Of a DNA stretch of 64,000 nucleotides, positions 34,272 to 41,916 are shown piece by piece. Source of the stretch: Bacillus massilinigeriensis (lineage in GTDB: Bacteria; Bacillota; Bacilli; Bacillales; Cytobacillaceae); the NCBI RefSeq assembly GCF_900117315.1, contig NZ_LT630337.1, positions 118,780 to 182,779 on the forward strand, in the 5' to 3' direction. The position numbers and the translations under genes were made by a program. Numbering within the stretch: the first letter of the stretch is position 1; each line of letters starts with the position of its first letter. Under the pieces are notes generated by a model. The model worked only from the letters and a program-made list of their open reading frames with translations. It made no database searches and had not been told where the DNA came from.

Positions 34272-34717
34272 GTTTCTCATTGAAATTCCTCCTTAATCGT
34301 TGATAAGAAAATTATAATCTAAGTTTTTCTATTAAGTACAGAATATTTGTAAAATTAATCTTTCCAAGAGTATTTTTTGGAAACCTTTGAGGGTCTGCTT
34401 ATATATAAAGTTAGCTGCCATTGACAATTATCTAAAGAAAACATAGGGATATTTGAGTGTGTTTTATGTTCCCTAGAAAGGATTTTTTGGGGAATTTTTG
34501 ATTAGGAGATCTAACTTTAGACAGGAATAGGAGGGGGTTCCTTCTTCAGATAACCTGCCCCTTTACTCACTGAAGGAATGAAAATAGCCAAAAATAAACA
34601 AGTTATGTATAAAAACTTGAATATTTTTGGCTTAATGAGATCCTTATTTAAGGAAGGATAGCACCCCGTTAACACAATAAGAAAGGACCAAAAAATGGTC
34701 CTTTCTTCATCTGCACA
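34272..34717. repeat. Intergenic region with repeat copy 4
   Basis: Positions 34586-34633 hold the best-formed copy: AGCCAAAAAT and ATTTTTGGCTT are perfect arms around AAACAAGTTATGTATAAAAA. AAGAAAGGACCAAAAAATGG with GGTCCTTTCTT (34680-34705) is a separate strong hairpin that ends the acetyltransferase gene read from the right. Confidence 0.65.
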
Positions 34718-35173
34718 TCACTTGGTTATATTTTTTATAACTGCCATTTCCTTACCGAACCTATCACCATTATCAACAAATCCCAAACTCGAGTAAAGAT
34801 TTTGTGCTCCCAAATTTTCAGGATGATATCCTACAACTATTTTCTTCGCATTCGGTAATTTAGCCATCTCTGAAATCATTAACTTCGTTGCAGCTTTTCC
34901 AATACCCTTGCCTTGGAAATTTTTATCCACCATTATTCTATATACCCAGTAACCATCGAGCTCTTCTTGAACAGAGTTGAACATCAAAAATCCAACTACT
35001 TTCTCTTCAGCATAAATAGCATATGGCTTTAATGTAGACTCGAACTTTGACTGAGCTATTGAGATTGCATTGGGCTCAATGAATTGTTTTTGTTCTGTTG
35101 ATACTTCTAATTCACAACATTCATACCAATTTTCTGCATTTAATTCTACGATCTTCACATTTACTTTACTCAT
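34718..35173 (-). CDS. GNAT acetyltransferase, diamine/spermidine type
   Basis: A 151-residue protein resembling BltD/PaiA polyamine acetyltransferases. It has CCELEVSTEQKQFIEPNAIS at the substrate end, VYRIMVDKNFQGKGIGKAAT as the acetyl-CoA binding loop (QGKGIG) and NLGAQNLYSSLGFVDNG as the C-terminal motif. Likely acetylates polyamines or similar amines with acetyl-CoA in the cytoplasm. Start ATG 35173 after a GAGGGGAAA site. Confidence 0.83.
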   Translation of the reverse strand: MSKVNVKIVELNAENWYECCELEVSTEQKQFIEPNAISIAQSKFESTLKPYAIYAEEKVVGFLMFNSVQEELDGYWVYRIMVDKNFQGKGIGKAATKLMISEMAKLPNAKKIVVGYHPENLGAQNLYSSLGFVDNGDRFGKEMAVIKNITK

Positions 35174-35609
35174 AATTTTCCCCTCTCAAAATCGGGGAAA
35201 CGCTAAAAACTTCTTAATTAGTCGTTATCCCCTGGTAGTCATTAATAATTAATACTCTCTTGTTTGTCATAATGAACGCCTCCTCTAACAACTATTGCCT
35301 AAGAATGTTTTTTAGACTTTTTAATTATACTATTTTTTCTATTAAATTCCTTCATTAATTTTACTTTCTTCTTAAACTAACCCTTTACTTCTACAATGCA
35401 AAAAAATAACCAACGATAACAAGTAATGTATAAAAACTTGAATATCCTTGGCTTATTGTGATTCTCTGCTTAAGCTAGTATTGCCTTCGTTAGTTCAATA
35501 ACGAATATTCAAAAAAACCTTCAGTTTACACAATTCTGAAGGGTTTAATTCTATTTTTGATGCGACTAATTCCTTATTAATTATAGGGGGCATACGAATT
35601 TTAATAAGT
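35174..35609. repeat. Intergenic region with repeat copy 5
   Basis: Positions 35406-35455 hold a diverged copy (ataaccaacgataacaagta ... acttgaatatccttggctta). An AACCTTCAG/CTGAAGG hairpin with the flanking TTTT (35516-35545) probably ends the LysE gene read from the right. Confidence 0.55.
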
Positions 35610-36242
35610 TTAGTTAGGAGCTTTTGTTTGAAGCAGCTTAATCCCCATTCCAATAAAGATTAATCCAGTTACTTTATTTAATACCATTCCAATTTTCTGG
35701 TTTCCTCTTAATTTATTTGTTACATACGAAGAAAAATACGCAACAAATAAACACCATAACAACCCAGTTGTTGTAAATGTTAGTCCTAGAATTAAAAAAG
35801 GTATCGGTCCAGAAGACTGTGTATCTATAAATTGTGGAAGGAATGAAAGAAAAAACAACGATACTTTAGGATTTGTTAGGCTCGTTAAAATACCCTGCGC
35901 ATATACTTTGCGAATATTTAACTTATCGAGCTCAGATGCCTGAAACGTCTCATTTGATTTATCTAATAGCATACGTATTCCTAAGTATACTAAATAGATA
36001 ATGCCTAGAATCTTAATCGTATTAAATAAGAAAACAGATTTTATCAGAATAATGGATAATCCGAACGCAACGAACAGTGTATGAATTAAAGAGCCTGTAA
36101 TGATTCCAAAAACGGAACAGACTCCAGCTGTTCTCCCCTGAGAAATACTTCTTCCTACGATATACATCGTGTCTGTACCTGGAATTAAATTCAGCAAAAT
36201 TCCTGTAATTAAAAATACTTCATAATGAATGATACCATACAT
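35610..36242 (-). CDS. LysE-family amino acid exporter
   Basis: A 210-residue membrane protein of the LysE/RhtB type. It has the NLIPGTDTMYIVGRSISQGR signature in helix 1, the ISQGRTAGVCSVFGIITGSL stretch, LTNPKVSLFFLSFLPQFI in the middle and six predicted membrane segments. Members export amino acids or homoserine lactones by proton exchange. Substrate not assignable. Single gene. Confidence 0.88.
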   Translation of the reverse strand: MYGIIHYEVFLITGILLNLIPGTDTMYIVGRSISQGRTAGVCSVFGIITGSLIHTLFVAFGLSIILIKSVFLFNTIKILGIIYLVYLGIRMLLDKSNETFQASELDKLNIRKVYAQGILTSLTNPKVSLFFLSFLPQFIDTQSSGPIPFLILGLTFTTTGLLWCLFVAYFSSYVTNKLRGNQKIGMVLNKVTGLIFIGMGIKLLQTKAPN

Positions 36243-36513
36243 AATTTATGTGTCCTTTCTATTTCGAAGTGCCCTTATTGATATTACAGGATTATGAAAT
36301 AATTGGATAGATTTTCATCTTATTTCACATAAAATTTTGATGAAACAGTTAATTTTTTTCTTGAACTAAACTGCCCCGTTAGTTTAAGTGTAACTCTTCA
36401 CAAAGTCTTATTTTTAGCAATAAAATGATATGCTCTAATAACTGAAAATTGCATCTCTATGATAACATATTTTTTTACAAAAAAGTGGGAACACAAGATA
36501 ACTGGTTCCCATT
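36243..36513. other. Intergenic, no gene
   Basis: Contains the recurring piece cttgaactaaactgccccgt at about 36361 with gttagtttaag after it, and tcttcacaaagtctta. GGGAACAcaagataacTGGTTCCC (36488-36511) is a hairpin that likely terminates the recombinase gene read from the right. Confidence 0.45.
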
Positions 36514-37353
36514 TTAAAAATATTTACTATACAATTCACGACGCAGTTTCCCACTTAGTTGAGCATAAAGCCGAGTCGTTTCGCTCTTTTCATGACCAAG
36601 TAAACTTTGAATAACCTCCAGAGGTGCTCCATTATTTAACATATGGGTGGCATAACTATGTCTCAGTTGATGAGGGTGAATGCTCTTATTGACACCAGCA
36701 CGGTTTGAAATCCGTTTGATCACATAACGCATTTGGGCAATGCTCATTCGATGCGGAAAGCGTTCCGTAACAAATAATGATGGATCTTCGTCAGTACGAT
36801 TTTGCAGATATCTTTTTAACCAAATATCACAGCGGATATTAAAATAAACTTCTCTCTCTTTATCGCCCTTTCCTTGAACGATGGCGGATCGGTTCATAAA
36901 GTCGATGCTGTTGGTATTTAATAGAGCAATTTCACCAATCCGACAACCTGTTGAATACATAAATTCAAATAATGCATTTTCCATAGGAGAGTAACAAGCT
37001 TCTCTAAGCAGTTCAATTTCTTTTTCTGTTAAGAACTTTGGAATACGTTTGCCAGTCTTGGGTTCTTTTAACTTTGTGGCTGGATTCTTTGAAATGATGC
37101 CTTCATCATGAGCCCATCGGAATAAAGATTTTACAAACCTCACGCGGTGACCTAGGCTTGCGGGTTTAAGTTCTTTGCCTTCGTCACTTAAGTATTGTTT
37201 TAAATTTTCTGTTGTAAGCTCCTCAATTTCAATATTTTCGAAGTAACGGATTAGCAAATTCATTTGAAGTTTATATGCCTTTAAAGTGTGTGGTGAGTAA
37301 CCCTCAATTAGCTTATCTGCCTGATATCCTTTCCAAACATTTGATAAATTCAT
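36514..37353 (-). CDS. Tyrosine recombinase (XerC/D-like integrase)
   Basis: A 279-residue protein with the SAM-like core-binding domain (residues 1-90: YSPHTLKAYKLQMNLLIRYF) and a catalytic domain: Arg in STGCRIGEIALL, HPHQLRHSYATHML, GHEKSETTRLYAQL with the Tyr nucleophile. Length is right for a single-subunit integrase. A related C-terminal fragment lies at 32161-32604 in reverse orientation. It may once have moved one of the neighbouring segments; att sites were not found. Confidence 0.9.
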   Translation of the reverse strand: MNLSNVWKGYQADKLIEGYSPHTLKAYKLQMNLLIRYFENIEIEELTTENLKQYLSDEGKELKPASLGHRVRFVKSLFRWAHDEGIISKNPATKLKEPKTGKRIPKFLTEKEIELLREACYSPMENALFEFMYSTGCRIGEIALLNTNSIDFMNRSAIVQGKGDKEREVYFNIRCDIWLKRYLQNRTDEDPSLFVTERFPHRMSIAQMRYVIKRISNRAGVNKSIHPHQLRHSYATHMLNNGAPLEVIQSLLGHEKSETTRLYAQLSGKLRRELYSKYF

Positions 37354-37489
37354 AAAGTAAAACGCCTCCCAATCTAATAAACTCTTATTCCTATGATAGA
37401 CAGAGCTGTTGATGGAGAAACAATATTGTAAATAGTTGGTTTTTCTAATAAGCTAAAATTAATAATGATTTAGAGAGGGTTTGTTTTAA

Positions 37490-37735
37490 ATGGAGGAAAA
37501 GATTAAAGAGCTTACTTTGTTATTACTATACTTAACATCATGGAAGGAAAATGATCTTCCAGGGGAAATGAGAAGAAGCTGGAAGGGATATCCGTTCGAT
37601 ACCTTAAATGAATTAACTGATGAAGATTTGATTCGAGGGGGTATCCGATCCAAGTCTGTTTACGTAACGGAAGCCGGTATTAAAGCTGCTGAAGAATTAA
37701 TTAAAAAGTACCTAGGGGAAATAGAAAATAATTGA
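37490..37735 (+). CDS. DUF6429-like small protein
   Basis: An 81-residue protein: KELTLLLLYLTSWKENDLPG, RRSWKGYPFDTLNELTDEDL, SKSVYVTEAGIKAAEELIKK. This is the helix-rich pattern of the DUF6429 family, which looks like a small winged-helix or lambda-like fold. Function unknown. Start ATG 37490 lies 14 nt after a TAGAGAGGG site; free-standing, diverging from the integrase. Confidence 0.65.
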   Translation: MEEKIKELTLLLLYLTSWKENDLPGEMRRSWKGYPFDTLNELTDEDLIRGGIRSKSVYVTEAGIKAAEELIKKYLGEIENN

Positions 37736-37769
37736 TCAGGTTTACAAGCAATGGCGGAAGGTGATTTGT

Positions 37770-38333
37770 GTGCTTCAATTGAAGGTGATTGTTCATGATT
37801 TTTTTCAGTACATAAAAGCAAATAATGTTGAAATCTATAATGAATTTAGTTTTCAGCATGAATTGGGCATATATTTAAGAAGTAGATTTCCAACATACAA
37901 AATTCAGTTTGAAAGAAACGTTTCTTTTTTTACCACTGATACAAGAACGGTAAAAAAAGAGATTGATATTGTTATCTATAATGCTGATCAATCTGAAAAG
38001 TATGCTATTGAGCTTAAACATCCGTTAAATGGTCAATACCCTGAACAGATGTATTCATTCACAAAAGATATTAAATTTATGGAAGAGCTGAAAGACCGAG
38101 GTTTCAATAAAACAGCCTGTGTTGTTCTTGTATCGGACAGGCCCTTTTATGAAGGGAAAGTAAATAACGGTATTTATAAAAATTTTAGAGAAGAATTCGC
38201 GGTTTACGGAGATGTTTATAAACCAACCGGTGCTCGAAAAGGTATAGATTTTATTTCACTTACAAGAAGGCATGAATTTAAATGGATAAACCTTGATGAT
38301 ATTAACCGGTACTTTTGTATTGAAGTCACTTGA
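37770..38333 (+). CDS. PD-(D/E)XK nuclease-like protein
   Basis: GTG 37770, 8 nt after GGAAGG (another GTG lies at 37761), gives about 187 residues. It shows a restriction-endonuclease-like core: E in FSFQHELGIYLRSRFP, D in KKEIDIVIYNAD, and E-x-K in YAIELKHPLNG. A YSFTKDIKFMEELK helix follows. First gene of a four-gene row of unknown or nuclease proteins (37.8-41.1 kb); its partner gene follows after 22 nt. I infer a defence or DNA-processing role from the catalytic pattern and the company. Confidence 0.6.
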   Translation: MLQLKVIVHDFFQYIKANNVEIYNEFSFQHELGIYLRSRFPTYKIQFERNVSFFTTDTRTVKKEIDIVIYNADQSEKYAIELKHPLNGQYPEQMYSFTKDIKFMEELKDRGFNKTACVVLVSDRPFYEGKVNNGIYKNFREEFAVYGDVYKPTGARKGIDFISLTRRHEFKWINLDDINRYFCIEVT

Positions 38334-38355
38334 AAATATAAAGAGGTGAAATGGT

Positions 38356-39264
38356 GTGAAAATAGAAAAGGTTGCCATTATTAAAGATGGGAAGGATATT
38401 GGTAGGATCATTCCATTTAATAAGAATGAAGCGGATGCTGATTTTAAAATTAGCTTCTCTAAAAATAATTACAGTGTAAATATGTTTTCATTTCTATCAA
38501 CTTCACCTGAATTACTCAATTTAGAAAATATGACAGAATGGGAAATTTCTTATCATAGAAGAACAGTATTAAAGCCCACAGTTATTCACCTCAAAGAGAA
38601 GAAAAATCAACCGGAATATAAAGTTCTTCCATTAAAAAGAATAATTGATCCAAGTATACATCATGAATTTCCTATCCCATTTATGAGAATTCAGATCCCT
38701 ATTTCATTTCAGGCTAAGGATTATAAAGAGAAAAGGTCAAAAAAACCTGTGGTAGTTGATATGGGTGAAGCAAATGTTGCTGAATTTTACTTGACCAATA
38801 CTAGTTTTGACTATGAAGCATTCTCAATGAAATGGCCTGCAATTAGTTTTAGACTTTTAACTTCTTCTTTCGAATACTTTGCAACAAACAATATGACCAC
38901 TGATGAAAACAAGTATAAATACTTCCTACCATCGGGAGACGATATACGCACAGCAGCAATGGAAATAGATATCAACCAAGATATGAAGTTCTATATTAAT
39001 ATGTATAAAAACCCTGATCTTATCGATGGTGACATGAAAGTGACGTTTATTGAAAATGAATTTGCTCATGCACTTCTTGGTTTGTCTCCAATAGGTTATG
39101 AGAATGCACAAGGAAAAGTTGAAATGCGACCTGGGTTTGAAGAAGATTTAAATAGGGATACTATGCCGTTTGAAGAAAAGCAAAAGTGGAGATATCGATT
39201 CAAACGGATGCAGGATAAGCTGGAACAGGAAATGAAAAGAATTCAAAAGTCTAAGAGACGCTAG
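38356..39264 (+). CDS. Unknown protein, 302 residues
   Basis: GTG 38356 (AAGAGGTG upstream). It starts MKIEKVAIIKDGKDIGRIIP, has mixed strands in the middle (FMRIQIPISFQAKDYKEKRS) and ends in a long basic helix (KQKWRYRFKRMQDKLEQEMK). No catalytic motif or membrane segment is visible. It follows the nuclease-like gene by 22 nt, so probably co-transcribed. I do not recognise a family. Confidence 0.6.
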   Translation: MKIEKVAIIKDGKDIGRIIPFNKNEADADFKISFSKNNYSVNMFSFLSTSPELLNLENMTEWEISYHRRTVLKPTVIHLKEKKNQPEYKVLPLKRIIDPSIHHEFPIPFMRIQIPISFQAKDYKEKRSKKPVVVDMGEANVAEFYLTNTSFDYEAFSMKWPAISFRLLTSSFEYFATNNMTTDENKYKYFLPSGDDIRTAAMEIDINQDMKFYINMYKNPDLIDGDMKVTFIENEFAHALLGLSPIGYENAQGKVEMRPGFEEDLNRDTMPFEEKQKWRYRFKRMQDKLEQEMKRIQKSKRR

Positions 39265-39319
39265 AGATTTAACCAAGAAAGTAAAGGAATATTAATACAT
39301 AATGTGAGGTGGGTGTAAT

Positions 39320-40513
39320 ATGATTAAGCTTACAGATGAGCAGAGACAGCTTGCAGAAGAACTATTAATAACAGTGATGAAAAAGGAGCCAATAGTTGAA
39401 TATAAAGAATTAGGGGATAGGATTTCTCCACCAATGTTTCACCGACAGGTTCCTAGAAATATTGAGGTTATTTCAAAATTATGTTATCAGCTGGGATTGC
39501 CGTTTCTTTCAGCAAAAGTTGTAACAAAAGGAGTAAATGTGCCAGGAGAAGGGTTTTATAAACTTTACACACAGTATTTTCCTGAAGCAAAGAAGCTCAC
39601 TCCTAATGAAGTATTTAGTGAGGAACTGAAAAAAATCAGAGAATGTACTGAGTGGTATAAGCTTGCAGACTATTTACATATTGATATCGACTTGCCAAGG
39701 CCTACCTCCAAAAATGATGTGCCGCCTTCCATAAGAATATTACCAATGAGTAGTAGAGAAGAATTTCCTGAAATGAGCATAGAGGATGTTCAAAGGAACT
39801 TTTTCTTAGGAAAGCTGATAAATAATCGGGAGGGCTTGTATTATTTTAGGAAAAATGGGATGAATGCATCTGAAGGTTCTCTAGTACTCTTTCAATTTGA
39901 TAATTTCATTATTGCATCGGCGAATCTTCAGAGTATTGTAAGGTATGATAGTCCAATCGAGGGACAATATTATGGAGCCTATAAATTTGATATAAACACG
40001 GTCAAAATCTTTCAACCTATTACCATAGCAGAACTAAATAAAATAGACGGTAGTCTAACTAGATTTTCACAATCGAAACAGGAAATTGATGTTTTATATT
40101 GGCCTGAAATTGGTAGTTTGATTAAAAGAAAGCAAATGACGCTAATAGCAGAAGAATTGCCTGTAAAAGAATGTCCTAAGCTTAAAGAAGGAGCAAAGAA
40201 ACAGGTTCTGGTTAATGCGTATGAAAGAAATTACAAAGCAAGGCAACAATGTATAGACCATTATGGTTGTCACTGTTCTGTTTGCGGATTTGATTTTGCT
40301 AAGTTTTACGGAGAAGAGTTTGAAGGGAAAATTCATGTCCATCATCTGAAAGCTCTTTCTGAAATAAATGGAGAATATGAAGTGGACCCAATTAACGATT
40401 TACGTCCGGTTTGTCCAAATTGCCATCTCGCCCTACATTCAAAGGTTGGTGACCGACCATATAGCATCAAGGAATTAAAAGAAAAAATTAATCGAACAAA
40501 ATCTTTAGTTTAG
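39320..40513 (+). CDS. HNH endonuclease with large N-terminal domain
   Basis: A 397-residue protein. The last 100 residues are an HNH nuclease: CSVCGFDF, then KIHVHHLKALSEINGEYEVD and LRPVCPNCHLALH with four zinc cysteines. The middle (about 155-260: REGLYYFRKNGMNASEGSLV, IIASANLQSIVRYDSP, GQYYGAYKFDINTVKIFQPI) resembles small-molecule or base-recognition barrels linked to HNH domains in modification-dependent restriction enzymes; that part is inference. Residues 1-150 are helical. Stop is directly followed by the zinc-ribbon gene. Confidence 0.78.
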   Translation: MIKLTDEQRQLAEELLITVMKKEPIVEYKELGDRISPPMFHRQVPRNIEVISKLCYQLGLPFLSAKVVTKGVNVPGEGFYKLYTQYFPEAKKLTPNEVFSEELKKIRECTEWYKLADYLHIDIDLPRPTSKNDVPPSIRILPMSSREEFPEMSIEDVQRNFFLGKLINNREGLYYFRKNGMNASEGSLVLFQFDNFIIASANLQSIVRYDSPIEGQYYGAYKFDINTVKIFQPITIAELNKIDGSLTRFSQSKQEIDVLYWPEIGSLIKRKQMTLIAEELPVKECPKLKEGAKKQVLVNAYERNYKARQQCIDHYGCHCSVCGFDFAKFYGEEFEGKIHVHHLKALSEINGEYEVDPINDLRPVCPNCHLALHSKVGDRPYSIKELKEKINRTKSLV

Positions 40514-40534
40514 ATGAGAAAGCGAGGAGTATTC

Positions 40535-41107
40535 ATGGCTATTAATTATAAACAGTGTCCAAAATGTGAGTCTAAAAATACTATAAGAATTTTATATGGT
40601 ATGCCTACCCATGAAGTATTTCAAAAAGCAGAAGCGGGAGAAATTAAGTTAGGTGGATGCAGCATTTTAGTTGGTGGTCCAGAATACTACTGCAAAGAGT
40701 GCGAGCATGAGTGGAATAAGGAGGACGCTCTTGAAGCTGCTTATGATAAAATAAAGGGACTTAAGGCTTCAGTTGGGGGTTATTTTGAAGGTTATTACAA
40801 TGTTGATATTAATCTAACTACCAACCAATTTTTGTGGAGCCATTCGATTGGTGCAGAAGAAGAGTCGATTCAAAAATCATTAACGCCCACAACAGTAAAG
40901 AAATTTATTGAAGACTTAAAGTTGATTAATTTACTGGATTGGGAGGCAAAATATATAGAACCAGGTGTTCTTGATGGCACTAATTGGAGTGTTGAGGTTA
41001 TTAGAGATGTACGAAATATTAAAAAGCACGGAGATAATAAGTTTCCGGATGATTGGGATGGTTTTTGCAAACTAATCAGTAGAATTACTGGAAAGAAATT
41101 TTCATAA
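40535..41107 (+). CDS. Zinc-ribbon protein of unknown function
   Basis: ATG 40535 (GAGGAG upstream) gives 190 residues. N-terminal ribbon CPKCESKN ... YYCKECEHEWNKED; the rest alternates strands and helices (GYYNVDINLTTNQFLWSHSI, SLTPTTVKKFIEDLKLINLL). Last gene of the four-gene row. The ribbon could bind nucleic acid. No family recognised. Confidence 0.6.
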   Translation: MAINYKQCPKCESKNTIRILYGMPTHEVFQKAEAGEIKLGGCSILVGGPEYYCKECEHEWNKEDALEAAYDKIKGLKASVGGYFEGYYNVDINLTTNQFLWSHSIGAEEESIQKSLTPTTVKKFIEDLKLINLLDWEAKYIEPGVLDGTNWSVEVIRDVRNIKKHGDNKFPDDWDGFCKLISRITGKKFS

Positions 41108-41122
41108 AGCGTATAGAACGAC

Positions 41123-41181
41123 AACTCCTTGACAAATAGCTCGTTCCGAGTGATTACTAGGCTACCATTTGTTAAGGAGTT
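41123..41181 (+). promoter_or_regulatory. TTG-19-GAGTGAT element, copy D
   Basis: TTGACA at 41129 and GAGTGAT at 41148-41154, again 19 nt between first bases. The arms are the longest of the four copies: 41123-41137 pairs with 41167-41181 over 15 bp with one G-T. The right arm contains the AAGGAG ribosome site of the zinc-finger gene at 41191. Confidence 0.65.
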
Positions 41182-41190
41182 GATGTGAAC

Positions 41191-41709
41191 ATGAATGATG
41201 AACAAAGAAGTCAGATTAGGATTATGAGGTACGAGGGCATTGGTTATAAGAGAATAGGAGATGCACTGGGGTTATCACGTGATATCATTAGGGGTTATTG
41301 TAAAAGGCATGGACTTGATGGCCGTGCAACTGAGTTAGTCGTAAACAAAGATGAAGATGAGAAATTCAAACAAAAAATAACGCATGTATATTGCTTAACT
41401 TGTGGTTCGAAATTAGAGCAAAAAGTAATGGGTAAAAAAAGGAAATATTGTTCAATCGAATGTAAACGGAAATGGGAAAAGGATAATCCTAAAATTTATA
41501 AGCTGCGGTGTGATTATTGTAGGAAAGAATATTTATCGGAAAGAGTAAAAAAACGGAAGTTTTGTAGTAATGATTGCTACGTTAGAAACAGGTTCTTTAA
41601 AGAAGAAGATGCAGCAGAAATTTTAGGCAAAATCATGAAGAGAAAACAGGTTGATTATGTACCTAAATGGTTAGAAGAATTACTGCTTTCATATATTAAA
41701 AACGACTAA
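41191..41709 (+). CDS. HTH plus zinc-finger DNA-binding protein (copy 2)
   Basis: ATG 41191 (an in-frame GTG lies at 41185) gives 172 residues. Layout is the same as the phage gene at 6296: HTH (GIGYKRIGDALGLSRDIIRG), CLTCGSKL...RKYCSIECKRKW, CDYCRKEY...RKFCSNDCYVRN. It has a longer C-terminal tail (KRKQVDYVPKWLEELLLSYI). Its leader is copy D of the shared element. It faces the serine recombinase gene at 41917-43449 tail to tail. A recombination or transcription role is likely but unproven. Confidence 0.75.
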   Translation: MNDEQRSQIRIMRYEGIGYKRIGDALGLSRDIIRGYCKRHGLDGRATELVVNKDEDEKFKQKITHVYCLTCGSKLEQKVMGKKRKYCSIECKRKWEKDNPKIYKLRCDYCRKEYLSERVKKRKFCSNDCYVRNRFFKEEDAAEILGKIMKRKQVDYVPKWLEELLLSYIKND

Positions 41710-41916
41710 TTCCTATGGGTATACAAGGGATAAGGGATGGGTATAATATTAGGCATTGTTTATAGTGTTGGTTTATTAAAGCAATCGCTCTGGTGATACC
41801 CTAAAAAGTTAGCTTTAAATAAATGGATACTGAATTTGAATAGTGGAAAAAATATAGAACAACAATCTTTCACAAGTATAAATTTACGCAAAATGGGTAT
41901 TTTTAGCGAAAATGTA

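Noticed and set aside
37490-37735. Antitoxin partner of the nuclease-like gene at 37770
   Set aside because: The small size and position are suggestive, but the residues match DUF6429-type proteins and no toxin-antitoxin signature is visible.
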